A DNA stretch of 64,000 nt, from positions 32,702-96,701 of the forward strand of contig NZ_BSSQ01000017.1 in assembly GCF_030161375.1 (NCBI RefSeq). Direction: 5' to 3'. The notes beneath the pieces were generated by a model. That model ran no database searches. It saw only the letters and a list, made by a program, of their open reading frames with translations, and was not told the origin of the DNA. This DNA comes from Paenibacillus glycanilyticus. GTDB lineage: Bacteria > Bacillota > Bacilli > Paenibacillales > Paenibacillaceae. The stretch's first letter is position 1; the number at the start of each line of letters is the position of its first letter. Positions 26,057 to 34,672 of the stretch are shown here, piece after piece. The position numbers and the translations under genes were made by a program.

Positions 26057-27094
26057 ATGAAACAACTGAAATGGACAAGTCTCATGCTTGCTGTAATGAT
26101 GGTATTTCTAGCAGCGTGCGGAAGCGGCAATAACTCGAATGCGGGTAATAACAAGCCAGCATCGGAGCAAGCAAGCACTAACGCGAATTCGAACGATAGC
26201 ACAAATACGGCAGCCGGCGAGACTGCTGAACGTATGATTAAACATGCGCTTGGAGAAACGAAAATTACCGGAACACCGCTTAAAGTCGTTGTTCTGGAAT
26301 GGACATATGCGGAAGATCTGATTGCCCTCGGCTTGCAGCCTGTAGGGGTAGCGGACGTAAAAGGTTACGGCGAATGGTACGGAGCGATTGAACCAAAGCT
26401 GGATGCCACGGTTGTTGACGTAGGTACGCGCCAAGAGCCGAGCATCGAGACGATCACAAGCCTTGATCCGGATCTAATTATCGGCGTAAGCTTCCGTCAC
26501 GAAGCGATCTATGACCAGCTGTCGGCGATTGCGCCAACGCTTATTTTCAACCCGTATCCGGAAGAGGGCGGACTTGATCAATACAGCGAAATGGAACAAA
26601 CGTTCACGGCCATTGCGGATGCAGTAGGCAAAAAAGCGGAAGGCGAGAAAGTGCTCTCCGATCTGCATGCTTTCTATGATGAGTCGAAAGCGAAGCTTGC
26701 AAGCGCAGGCAAAGAGGGTCAGGAAATTGTGTTTACGCAAGCTTGGACAAACGAAGGCGTAGCTACATTCCGTTTGTTCACGGATAACTCGATGGCGATG
26801 GCGATCCTGGCGAAAGTTGGTTTGAAAAACGCCCATCAAGACAGCGCATTCCAGCAATACGGCTACTCGGAGACCGATATTGAAGGTTTGACGAAGACGC
26901 CGAATGCAAGCGTGCTCTATACGACAAGCGCTACGGATACGGTGTTCAGCGATTTGCTTCCTAACAATGAAGTATACAAGAACCTCAATTTTGCTAAAGA
27001 AAACCGCGTGTACGATATGAAAGGCATCTGGCCGTTTGGCGGTCCGTTGTCGGCGAAGCTGCTTGTTGAATACACGCTTGAAGCTCTCGGCTAA
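26057..27094 (+). CDS. iron-siderophore ABC transporter substrate-binding lipoprotein
   Basis: The lipoprotein binds a ferric siderophore outside the cell. The signal peptide ends in the lipobox LAAC (Cys at about residue 21), then a low-complexity Asn/Ser-rich linker to about residue 55. The FecB/FhuD fold follows, with PLKVVVLEWTYAEDLIALGLQPVGVAD and TRQEPSIETITSLDPDLIIG, characteristic of citrate- or hydroxamate-type binding proteins. Length 345. Two Fur boxes precede it. The stop overlaps the permease start. The exact siderophore cannot be told from the sequence. Confidence 0.92.
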   Translation: MKQLKWTSLMLAVMMVFLAACGSGNNSNAGNNKPASEQASTNANSNDSTNTAAGETAERMIKHALGETKITGTPLKVVVLEWTYAEDLIALGLQPVGVADVKGYGEWYGAIEPKLDATVVDVGTRQEPSIETITSLDPDLIIGVSFRHEAIYDQLSAIAPTLIFNPYPEEGGLDQYSEMEQTFTAIADAVGKKAEGEKVLSDLHAFYDESKAKLASAGKEGQEIVFTQAWTNEGVATFRLFTDNSMAMAILAKVGLKNAHQDSAFQQYGYSETDIEGLTKTPNASVLYTTSATDTVFSDLLPNNEVYKNLNFAKENRVYDMKGIWPFGGPLSAKLLVEYTLEALG

Positions 27095-29145
27095 TGAATA
27101 CGAACCTTCAAACAACGACTGAGCCGAATAAGGGCAACTGGAGCCCGCTGCTGTTATCAGCGGCGGGTCTTCTGCTGCTCGTTCTTTTGGCTTCTTATCA
27201 TTTGACCCTTGGGGAAGCGGCTATTCCCGTGAAAACCGTGTGGCGAGCGATTTTTGAATCAACGCCGGTATTGGAGCATCAAATCTTATGGTCGGTCAGA
27301 TTGCCGCGAACCGTCATCGGAATATTGACCGGCGGTGCGCTGGCCGTGGCTGGCGCGCTGTTTCAAAATGTAACGCGTAACCCGCTCGCATCCGCCGGCA
27401 CGTTAGGGATTAACGCCGGCGCGTTCTTGGCTTTAACGGCGGGGACAATCTTATTCCCGGGACTGGCGATGGGGTTTCCGCTTCTGCTTACCTTTATTGG
27501 CGCTATCGCTGCCGCAGGAGCTGCGTTCGTCATGGCAGGCGGTACGAAAGCTTCGCCGGTCAGGCTTGCGTTATCCGGCATGATCGTTACGATGACGGCA
27601 GCCGCCTTCACGGGCGTGCTCCAGTTATTCCACGAACAGAAGACGCAAGGTTTGTTCATGTGGGGATCGGGCTCCCTTGTGCAGAATGACTGGAACGGCG
27701 TTCAGCACGCTTGGCCATGGATTATCGGCTGCTTCCTGCTAGCTTTTGTGTTGGCGGGCAAATGGGATCTGATGGAGCTGGATGAAGATACGATTACCTC
27801 ACTAGGTCAAAAAGTCGGGCGGATTCGCCTTGCTGGTCTCGCCATTGGCGTATTGCTTGCAGCGGCGGCGGTCAGCGTTGTAGGTCCAATCGGATTTGTA
27901 GGCTTAATCGCGCCGCATCTGATGCGGATGCTTGGCGCCAAGCGGCATGCCGTGCTTCTGCCATTGTCGTTCCTATGGGGGGCCATTATCGTTATTGGAT
28001 CCGATGCGATTGCGATGCATTTCAAGCATTCGCTTGGTCCGCTGCCTGCAGGTGCCGTTACGGCGCTAATTGGCGGGCCATGGCTGGCATGGCTTGTCTT
28101 GCGCACCGTGAAGGCGCGCCGGGAAGGGACTCCGCAAACGGGGAATTCGCCGGGGCGTTCGGCTAGCAAAGTACCGTTTGGCTGGTGGGTAGCGATTTTT
28201 TCGCTGCTCCTTATCGCGAGTCTTATTATCAGTCTAGCATTCGGAAGTTTGCGTATTCCGGTCAATGAAGTCATTAATGCCTTGATGGGGCATGGGGCGG
28301 ACAGCACGCAGCGGATCGTCGAGATGAGAATTCCGCGTTCGCTTGTCGCCGCCCTTGCCGGCGCTACGCTTGCCGTCAGCGGTCTGCTGCTGCAAGGCGT
28401 GGTCCGCAATCCGCTGGCTGATCCTTCAATCATCGGCGTCACTGGCGGCGCCAGCGTCGGAGCCATGCTGATGCTTGCGGTATTCACGCAAGTGTCGGTG
28501 CAATGGCTGCCAGCGGGCGCTTTTATAGGGGCGGTTGGCGCGGCTGTCATCGTGTTCCTGCTGGGACGCAAAAGCTCCTTTAACCCGGCTGTTGTCGCGT
28601 TAATTGGTCTTGCCGTCTCCTCTATGGCCAGCTCTATCGTGCAGGTGCTAGTCATTCGAATGAAGCTGACACTCGCTTCTGCGCTTGTCTGGCTATCCGG
28701 AACCACTTATGCGCGTAACTGGGACGACTTCTGGCAGCTGGTGTTTTGGCCGATTATATTGCTGCCTGTTGCCTGGTTCTTGGCGCGCAAGGTGGATGTC
28801 CTTCAGTTCTCCGATGCAACGGTGACGAACCTTGGTCTTCGCGTAGACCGGACGCGTCTGATGATCGGCGGGGTTGGCGTGGCTATGGCGGCTGCTGCCG
28901 TAGCGACGGTTGGATCCATTGGCTTCATTGGTCTGATTGCGCCGCATATGACCCGTATGCTGGTTGGTCCCAAATACCGCAAGCTTGTTCCGTTAACGGC
29001 GTTGCTTGGCGCCTTGCTGCTTGTATTGGCCGATACGGTGGGGCGTTCTCTGCTAGCTCCCAAAGAATTGCCGTCCGGACTTGTGGCAGCTGTCATTGGC
29101 GCTCCTTATTTTATGTATCTGATGTATCGTTCTGGAAAAAAATAG
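27094..29145 (+). CDS. fused double FecCD-type iron-siderophore permease (FhuB-like)
   Basis: The protein holds two complete FecCD permease domains in one 683-residue chain, as in E. coli FhuB. Domain 1 spans about residues 15-335 and domain 2 about 365-680. Each carries the paired signatures SVRLPRTVIGILTGGALAVAGALFQ / EMRIPRSLVAALAGATLAVSGLLLQ and GFVGLIAPHLMRML / GFIGLIAPHMTRML. About ten helices per domain are expected. Most Bacillota use two separate permeases. It starts with TAATG overlap on the binding protein. No ATPase gene follows, so a shared siderophore ATPase elsewhere is presumably used. Confidence 0.93.
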   Translation: MNTNLQTTTEPNKGNWSPLLLSAAGLLLLVLLASYHLTLGEAAIPVKTVWRAIFESTPVLEHQILWSVRLPRTVIGILTGGALAVAGALFQNVTRNPLASAGTLGINAGAFLALTAGTILFPGLAMGFPLLLTFIGAIAAAGAAFVMAGGTKASPVRLALSGMIVTMTAAAFTGVLQLFHEQKTQGLFMWGSGSLVQNDWNGVQHAWPWIIGCFLLAFVLAGKWDLMELDEDTITSLGQKVGRIRLAGLAIGVLLAAAAVSVVGPIGFVGLIAPHLMRMLGAKRHAVLLPLSFLWGAIIVIGSDAIAMHFKHSLGPLPAGAVTALIGGPWLAWLVLRTVKARREGTPQTGNSPGRSASKVPFGWWVAIFSLLLIASLIISLAFGSLRIPVNEVINALMGHGADSTQRIVEMRIPRSLVAALAGATLAVSGLLLQGVVRNPLADPSIIGVTGGASVGAMLMLAVFTQVSVQWLPAGAFIGAVGAAVIVFLLGRKSSFNPAVVALIGLAVSSMASSIVQVLVIRMKLTLASALVWLSGTTYARNWDDFWQLVFWPIILLPVAWFLARKVDVLQFSDATVTNLGLRVDRTRLMIGGVGVAMAAAAVATVGSIGFIGLIAPHMTRMLVGPKYRKLVPLTALLGALLLVLADTVGRSLLAPKELPSGLVAAVIGAPYFMYLMYRSGKK

Positions 29146-29159
29146 AGCAGCGTGGAAGG

Positions 29160-29205
29160 AAGGCTGTCTTTAGATCTCGTGAATAGGTCTAAAGGCGGCC
29201 TTTTC
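29160..29205 (+). terminator. terminator of the siderophore operon
   Basis: Inverted repeat AAGGCTGTCTTTAGATC / GGTCTAAAGGCGGCCTT with mismatches, followed by TT and a C-rich stretch. Confidence 0.75.
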
Positions 29206-29344
29206 GCGCTTGTTCATACTTTCGTACCAAGAGAAAGTTTAAAAATTTATAGAAAATACGAAAAATACCTGACATAACTATCAAATTTTCTCAAACGTTA
29301 TGTTAGTATATATGACATATTTACTAGATGACAGGATATGGGGG

Positions 29345-31564
29345 ATGCACGTGTTCGACTGGCTTGGTACGAAAAAAGGGCTTCCGCTTTGGGTCTCATG
29401 GCGTTTGAACCATGGAATGAAAAAAGACGTAGAACAGATCTTTGAAGGAATTGCGGAGACGCGCAAGGAGCTGCTTACTTCTTGGGCGCATGAATATTGG
29501 GGATATATTGAGCGGTTGGCCGAGCAACTGACTTCCGCACACATCCCCGGGCAGCCGTCGCAGCAGAAAGATCAAATCGGGCGCCTGCTTGAACGTACAT
29601 ATGCCAGAGGGCACGATTGGACGGAATTGTTTCTTCTCGATGGGGAAGGGCAAGTAGTTGTCTCTACTTACGGCAAGCATGAAGGAACGCGTTACGAGGG
29701 AAGTAGTCTCCTTGCGCCGGCTCTTGCGTATGTACGGGACGGAAGCGCAACTCGCCCATGCCTGTTTGGTCCGTATGGCGACCCCATAACGCTTGCGCTT
29801 GGAGCAAGATCCTCTTCTTTTCACGATAAAATGACTCTGTTGTTTGTGTATCCCCTTGTTGTGAACGGGCACTATGCGGGAGCATTATGCGGTCGCGTGC
29901 CTAATGACGTGCTTGGCGATTTGATCCAGCGGGAATCCGGGCATGTGTATCCGGACTCGGGCGACAACTATATTTTTATGGCGAAACCTCAATTGAACCG
30001 GCATATTGCGCTAGGGACTGCTTTATCGCGCAGCCGGTTTGAAGACAGGACCTTCACGCACGGCGAGAATTTGAAAGACGGCGTTACGACGGACTGGGGC
30101 ATCGTGTCGATCAGGGAGCATACGGAGCTAGAGATTGTGTTTACGGATCCGGCTACAGGCGAGCTGCATCCCGGCGTTCGCAACACGATTGATAACGGCA
30201 GCAACTTGTTTGTCGAGTTTCCGGGTTATTCGGATTATCGGCATATTCCGGTCATTGGGAAGGGCGTTACGCTGCAGTTGCCCCATTGCCCCGACGTATG
30301 GGGGATGATGTGCGAGGGGGATCTCGAAGAGGTGTACCGGATCCGCAGCATCCGCTGGCGCTTCAGTATACTTCAACTATGGCAGACGTTCATACAAGCG
30401 GTACTGACCACCGCTTTGGTAGCGGTGCTGGCCGGGCAAGTTCCGGTATGGGTAACGGCAGCAGCGGCTGGCGTATGGACGCTATTGTTCGGGCAGCTAG
30501 TGGCCGGGGCGATGCAAAAGAAAGAATCCCGCCGGGTTGTCCGCAACCTGCGGCGCATTAACCGGTTCATCCGCATTAACGCGGAAGGGAAAGGGGATTT
30601 GACGCAGCGGCTTGAGCCTTCGAAGTTCGATAACGACGAGACGAGGGAACTCGCCAAATGGATCAACAACATGATCGATTCGCTGGAAGGCATTATGCTT
30701 CAGGTGAAGCTGGCCGCTTCGGACGTGCTGGCAAGCCAGAACGTAATGAATGAGTCGGCGGCGGTAACGGCGAAATCGACGGAGCGGGTAAGCCGCAAGG
30801 TTGGCGATATGATCGGCAGCATCCGCAACCAGCTGAAGGATATCGATATGGCGAAGCAATCGACGGATGAAATGCGCGATACGCTGCGGCTGTTGGAGTT
30901 CCAGGCTGCCGAGCAGATTGCGGTAGCGCAGTCCGAGGTGGACCGGATCGGCGATAAAATGCAGCATATTTCCACGAAAGTCGGCGATACGAACGATACG
31001 ATCCGCAAGTTCATGCATACGGTTGAAGAGATTCGCGGCGTCTTGCAGGTCATTGAGGAAATATCCGCGCAGACCAATCTGCTTGCGCTTAACGCTTCCA
31101 TTGAAGCGGCGCGCGTAGGCGAACAGGGACGAGGATTTGCGGTTGTAGCTTCGGAAATCCGCAAGCTGGCCGATATGACCCGCCGTTCCACGGAGGAAGT
31201 GCATCAGATTACGCAGCAAATCTATGAAGAAGCAGAGCAGGCGTATACGTCAATGGACGAGGGCACGCAAGTCGTAGAAGAAGGAACGCAGCTTGTGGCC
31301 GCGGCGGCCAGCACCTTGCAAACGGCGCAAAGCGAGGATAACCGGAAATCCCAGGTGGTGGACGAGGTTGTTGGCCTGATGGAACGGATCGCCCTTGTCA
31401 GCATGGAGAACCGCAAGGTATCCTCCGACGTGGAGGGCAAAGTGCAAGAGCTGATCGGCGAGATGGACAGCGTGCGCCAGACTTCCGAAAGCGTTGAATC
31501 GATAACGAAATTTCTACAGCAGCTGGTCGGTCAGTTCAAGCTGACGGAATCCAGGTTGCGGTAA
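29345..31564 (+). CDS. methyl-accepting chemotaxis protein with N-terminal sensor lacking a leading membrane helix
   Basis: Chemoreceptor of about 739 residues. The first about 345 residues form a Cache-like sensor (DWTELFLLDGEGQVVVSTYG, MTLLFVYPLVVNGHYAGALCG) with no hydrophobic segment before it. Two close hydrophobic segments follow at about 350-390, then a HAMP region (RRINRFIRINAEGKGDLTQRL) and the signalling domain with the hairpin tip EISAQTNLLALNASIEAARVGEQGRGFAVVA. ATG 29345 lies beside a GGGGG run; GTG 29351 has better spacing to it and is a fair alternative, and an ATG at 29300 would add 15 residues. A terminator follows; it is a single-gene unit. Confidence 0.9.
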   Translation: MHVFDWLGTKKGLPLWVSWRLNHGMKKDVEQIFEGIAETRKELLTSWAHEYWGYIERLAEQLTSAHIPGQPSQQKDQIGRLLERTYARGHDWTELFLLDGEGQVVVSTYGKHEGTRYEGSSLLAPALAYVRDGSATRPCLFGPYGDPITLALGARSSSFHDKMTLLFVYPLVVNGHYAGALCGRVPNDVLGDLIQRESGHVYPDSGDNYIFMAKPQLNRHIALGTALSRSRFEDRTFTHGENLKDGVTTDWGIVSIREHTELEIVFTDPATGELHPGVRNTIDNGSNLFVEFPGYSDYRHIPVIGKGVTLQLPHCPDVWGMMCEGDLEEVYRIRSIRWRFSILQLWQTFIQAVLTTALVAVLAGQVPVWVTAAAAGVWTLLFGQLVAGAMQKKESRRVVRNLRRINRFIRINAEGKGDLTQRLEPSKFDNDETRELAKWINNMIDSLEGIMLQVKLAASDVLASQNVMNESAAVTAKSTERVSRKVGDMIGSIRNQLKDIDMAKQSTDEMRDTLRLLEFQAAEQIAVAQSEVDRIGDKMQHISTKVGDTNDTIRKFMHTVEEIRGVLQVIEEISAQTNLLALNASIEAARVGEQGRGFAVVASEIRKLADMTRRSTEEVHQITQQIYEEAEQAYTSMDEGTQVVEEGTQLVAAAASTLQTAQSEDNRKSQVVDEVVGLMERIALVSMENRKVSSDVEGKVQELIGEMDSVRQTSESVESITKFLQQLVGQFKLTESRLR

Positions 31565-31567
31565 GGG

Positions 31568-31614
31568 GAAGAGCAGGAAAGAGGCCGTTTGGCAGGCTGC
31601 TTTCCTGCTCTTTT
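31568..31614 (+). terminator. terminator after the chemoreceptor gene
   Basis: AAGAGCAGGAAAG at 31569-31581 pairs perfectly with CTTTCCTGCTCTT, followed by TT. Confidence 0.88.
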
Positions 31615-31633
31615 GCGCGCAAGGAGGGACTTG

Positions 31634-31732
31634 ATGCTGGGAGACATCGTTAAGGCCAGGGGAATAGGTAAGGCGCTGGGTGTAACGAGTTGGGATATCC
31701 ATAGGGGGGGCGAGCATAGATTAATAGTGTGA
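31634..31732 (+). CDS. candidate 32-residue small protein
   Basis: A short frame, MLGDIVKARGIGKALG onwards, starts at ATG 31634 behind a near-ideal AAGGAGGGACTTG ribosome site, right after the chemoreceptor terminator. The product would be basic and Gly-rich with no membrane segment. No family is recognised and no promoter was found, so it could be chance. The rest of the 361-base gap between the chemoreceptor and nuoA holds only the nuo promoter. Confidence 0.25.
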   Translation: MLGDIVKARGIGKALGVTSWDIHRGGEHRLIV

Positions 31733-31846
31733 CAGGCGGGTATCGGGTTGATTGGTGTTCGGCGGGTGCTTTCCGATTCCCGGGAAGCCGCGCCGCTCAA
31801 GGCTTGTCCGGCTATCGGAGGAGGCCGAATGAAGCAACTTCCGTCA

Positions 31847-31875
31847 TAGACGGCTGTGGAAGCATTTGTTATAAT
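31847..31875 (+). promoter_or_regulatory. SigA promoter of the nuo operon
   Basis: A perfect TATAAT at 31870-31875 with TAGACG 17 bases upstream (31847-31852), 50 bases before the nuoA start. Confidence 0.65.
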
Positions 31876-31925
31876 TGTGAGGAAAAATGACCAAGCGGCT
31901 GGTCCGCTTTGACGGAGGCGATGGT

Positions 31926-32297
31926 GTGGACAATTACGTCAACCAGTATGTCGTCGTGGCTATTTTTATCTTGCTCGGGATCCTGCTCCCGGCAGCGGCG
32001 CTGACCGTCGGAAGACTGCTCAGACCGCATAAACCGAATGATCCGAAGCAATCGACCTACGAGAGCGGCAATGAGCCGGTCGGCGAAGGACAAGTGCGCT
32101 TCAACATCCGGTATTATATCTTTGCTTTAATGTTTGTCATCTTTGATGTGGAAACCGTTTTCTTATATCCTTGGGCCGTCGCGTACAATAAGCTCGGCCT
32201 TTTTGTGCTGGTTGAAATGTTCATTTTTGCGGCAATGCTGTTTATCGGACTTCTATATGCCTGGAAAAAGAAGGTGCTGAAATGGAATTCAGTTTAG
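31926..32297 (+). CDS. nuoA: NADH-quinone oxidoreductase subunit A
   Basis: Small membrane subunit of complex I near the quinone site. Three helices are seen, with the conserved YESGNEPVGEGQVRFNIRYYIFALMFVIFDVETVFLYPWA. I use GTG 31926 (MDNYVNQY, 123 residues) since GGAGG lies seven bases upstream; a start at 31887 would add 13 atypical residues. It overlaps nuoB by 16 bases. Confidence 0.95.
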   Translation: MDNYVNQYVVVAIFILLGILLPAAALTVGRLLRPHKPNDPKQSTYESGNEPVGEGQVRFNIRYYIFALMFVIFDVETVFLYPWAVAYNKLGLFVLVEMFIFAAMLFIGLLYAWKKKVLKWNSV

Positions 32298-32800
32298 AGT
32301 CGATATCGCTGGAAGAACGCAAGGAGCTAGAACGCAATGTGTTTATGGGAACGCTGGAGCAGCTCAAGGCTTGGGCGCGAAGCAACTCCCTGTGGCCGCT
32401 GACCTTTGGTCTGGCGTGCTGCGCCATTGAAATGATGGGAACAGGCGCGTCCCATTACGATCTTGACCGGTTCGGAGTCATGTTCCGCACCTCCCCGCGC
32501 CAGTCGGACGTGATGATTGTCGCGGGTACCGTAACGAAAAAAATGGGGCCGTTGCTGCGCCGTCTATACGACCAGATGCCGGAACCCAAATGGGTGATCG
32601 CGATGGGTTCTTGCGCGACCGCAGGCGGGCCGTACATTAAGTCGTATGCCGTAATGAAGGGCGTCGACCAGATCGTGCCCGTCGACGTGTACATACCAGG
32701 CTGCCCGCCTAACCCGGCGGCGCTGATCTACGGCATTAACAAGCTGCAAGAAAAAATCCGTTACGAAGCGAAAACCGGGAAGCGGGTGACGGATCGATGA
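32282..32800 (+). CDS. nuoB: NADH-quinone oxidoreductase subunit B
   Basis: NuoB carries iron-sulfur cluster N2, the last electron carrier before quinone. Ligand motifs are LACCAIEMMGTG (adjacent cysteines), GSCATAGGPY and PGCPPNP. Length 172. AAGAAGGTG precedes ATG inside nuoA; the stop overlaps nuoC. Confidence 0.96.
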   Translation: MEFSLESISLEERKELERNVFMGTLEQLKAWARSNSLWPLTFGLACCAIEMMGTGASHYDLDRFGVMFRTSPRQSDVMIVAGTVTKKMGPLLRRLYDQMPEPKWVIAMGSCATAGGPYIKSYAVMKGVDQIVPVDVYIPGCPPNPAALIYGINKLQEKIRYEAKTGKRVTDR

Positions 32801-33564
32801 GCGAGGAGAAGGACGAAGGGCAGAAACCCGAAGCGCCTGCAGATCCGGAGCGGGAAGCAAAGCTGAAGGCTGCGGCGGAAGCACGCGCGGCAAGAGCGGC
32901 GGCGAAGGAAGCCGCTAACGCGGCGGGTGGCGCAGCGCCGGAAGCGGCGGCAGATCCGGAGCGGGAAGCGAAGCTAAAGGCCGCGGCGGAAGCTCGCGCG
33001 GCAAGAGCGGCGGCGAAGGAAGCCGCTAACCCGGCGGGCGGCGCAGCGCCGGAAGCAGCCGAGCCGCCCCCGCCGCCGGAGCCGTCGCCTAAGCAGCCGG
33101 AGCTGGACGCGGTTGCGTTGCTGATCCGAAGCCTCGTGCATGTTGAGGCGCTCGAGGATGCTTATGTCAATGAGATGAGTCAGCATATGCCGACGATTAT
33201 CGTGAAGAACGAGCATTGGCTTAGGACGGCGGAGCTGCTGAAACAACATGAAGAGCTTCATTTTACTTATCTGCGCAATGTATCCGGGGTCGATTACGAG
33301 ACGCATCTCGAGGCCGTTTATCACCTTGTTCACCTGGAAAGCCGGCGCGAGCTGGCCGTCAAGGTGAAGGCGGACCGCAGCGATCCCGTTATCGCATCGG
33401 CGACGCCCGTCTGGGCAACCGCCAATTGGAATGAACGCGAAATCTATGATCTGTTAGGAGTCACATTCCCGGGCCATCCCGATCTGCGCCGCATTATGAT
33501 GTCCGACGATTGGGTCGGCCATCCGCTGCGCAAAGATTATGAGCCGCTCGATTCGGAGGTGTAG
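32797..33564 (+). CDS. nuoC: NADH-quinone oxidoreductase subunit C with Ala-rich N-terminal extension
   Basis: NuoC is a peripheral-arm subunit. The conserved part starts near residue 100 and has the 30-kDa subunit signature ATPVWATANWNEREIYDLLGVTFPGHPDLRRI and C-terminal HPLRKDYEP. The first about 100 residues are an Ala/Glu/Lys/Arg-rich extension made of two nearly identical 37-residue units (residues 15-51 and 52-88) and a Pro-rich hinge. The extension is probably a charged helix. Overlaps nuoB (ATGA). Confidence 0.94.
   Translation: MSEEKDEGQKPEAPADPEREAKLKAAAEARAARAAAKEAANAAGGAAPEAAADPEREAKLKAAAEARAARAAAKEAANPAGGAAPEAAEPPPPPEPSPKQPELDAVALLIRSLVHVEALEDAYVNEMSQHMPTIIVKNEHWLRTAELLKQHEELHFTYLRNVSGVDYETHLEAVYHLVHLESRRELAVKVKADRSDPVIASATPVWATANWNEREIYDLLGVTFPGHPDLRRIMMSDDWVGHPLRKDYEPLDSEV
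32839..33060 (+). repeat. 111-bp in-frame tandem duplication within nuoC
   Basis: Two adjacent 111-base units (32839-32949, 32950-33060) differ at only a handful of positions and encode 37-residue repeats starting ADPEREAKLKAAAEARAARA. The high identity at synonymous sites suggests recent duplication. Confidence 0.9.
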
Positions 33565-33571
33565 CTGCAGC

Positions 33572-34672
33572 GTGATTCGTACCGAAGAACTGCTATTAAA
33601 CGTGGGACCCCAACATCCCAGCACGCATGGCGTATTTCGCATTGTGGTCAAACTCGATGGCGAAGTCATCACGGAAGCAACGCCCGTCATGGGTTATTTG
33701 CACCGCGGAACCGAGAAGCTAGCCGAGCAATTGAATTATACGCAAATTATTCCTTACACGGACCGGATGGACTACGTGTCGGCGATGACGAACAATTACG
33801 TGCTGGTCCATGCGGTGGAGACGATGATGGGGCTTGAAATCCCGGAACGGGCGGAGTTCATGCGCTTGATCGTAATGGAGCTGCAGCGGGTTGCCAGCCA
33901 CCTTGTCTGGTGGGGCACTTATCTGCTCGACATCGGGGCGATGAGTCCTTTCTTGTATGCCTTCCGAGACCGCGAGATCATTATTAATTTATTTAATGAA
34001 CTGTGCGGGGCCCGTTTGACTTACAATTACATGAGAGTTGGCGGAGTGAAGTGGGATGCGCCGCCGGGCTGGCTCGATAAAGTGCGGGAGTTCATACCGT
34101 ATATGTACGGCAAGCTGCGGGAATATGACAAGCTGGTGAGCGGCAACGAGATTTTTCTCGCCAGGATCAAGGGGATAGGGCGTTATGACGCGGCAACGGC
34201 GATCGACTACGGATTGTCCGGCGCCAACCTGCGCTGTACCGGAATTGACTGGGATTTGCGCAAGACTGAGCCATATAGCTTGTATAACCGGTTTGAATTT
34301 GATGTCCCGCTTGGCCGGAACGGAGATTGTTACGACCGTTATGTCATCCGGCTCGAGGAGATCAAGCAGAGTCTTCGCATTCTCGAACAAGCGCTTGAGC
34401 AAATGCCCGCAGGAGGAGAAACGATGGGCAAAGTGCCCCGCGTCATCCGTCCGCCGGCAGGCGAAGCGTACGTCCGCATTGAATCACCCCGCGGGGAGAT
34501 TGGCTGCCATATCGTGTCGAAAGGAAAAGCGGAGCCTTACCGCCTGAAGTTCCGCCGGCCGTCCTTTGTGAATCTGCAGATTTTGCCCAAGCTGCTGGTC
34601 GGAGAGACGATGACCAACCTGATTACAATCCTCGGCGGCGTCGACATTGTAGTCGGGGAGGTGGATTGCTAA
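33572..34672 (+). CDS. nuoD: NADH-quinone oxidoreductase subunit D
   Basis: NuoD (49-kDa subunit) forms the quinone-binding site with NuoB. Motifs include LNVGPQHPSTHGVFRI with the quinone-site histidines, MGYLHRGTEKLAE and the C-terminal DIVVGEVDC. GTG 33572 (MIRTEELLLNVG, 366 residues) is preferred because an upstream start at 33539 lies inside nuoC and adds a Cys/Arg-rich stretch not seen in the family; GGAGG is 12 bases away, slightly far. Confidence 0.94.
   Translation: MIRTEELLLNVGPQHPSTHGVFRIVVKLDGEVITEATPVMGYLHRGTEKLAEQLNYTQIIPYTDRMDYVSAMTNNYVLVHAVETMMGLEIPERAEFMRLIVMELQRVASHLVWWGTYLLDIGAMSPFLYAFRDREIIINLFNELCGARLTYNYMRVGGVKWDAPPGWLDKVREFIPYMYGKLREYDKLVSGNEIFLARIKGIGRYDAATAIDYGLSGANLRCTGIDWDLRKTEPYSLYNRFEFDVPLGRNGDCYDRYVIRLEEIKQSLRILEQALEQMPAGGETMGKVPRVIRPPAGEAYVRIESPRGEIGCHIVSKGKAEPYRLKFRRPSFVNLQILPKLLVGETMTNLITILGGVDIVVGEVDC

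Noticed and set aside
29238..29265. SigD promoter for the chemoreceptor gene
   Set aside because: A TAAA occurs, but the sequence 15 bases downstream matches GCCGATAT at only three of eight positions.
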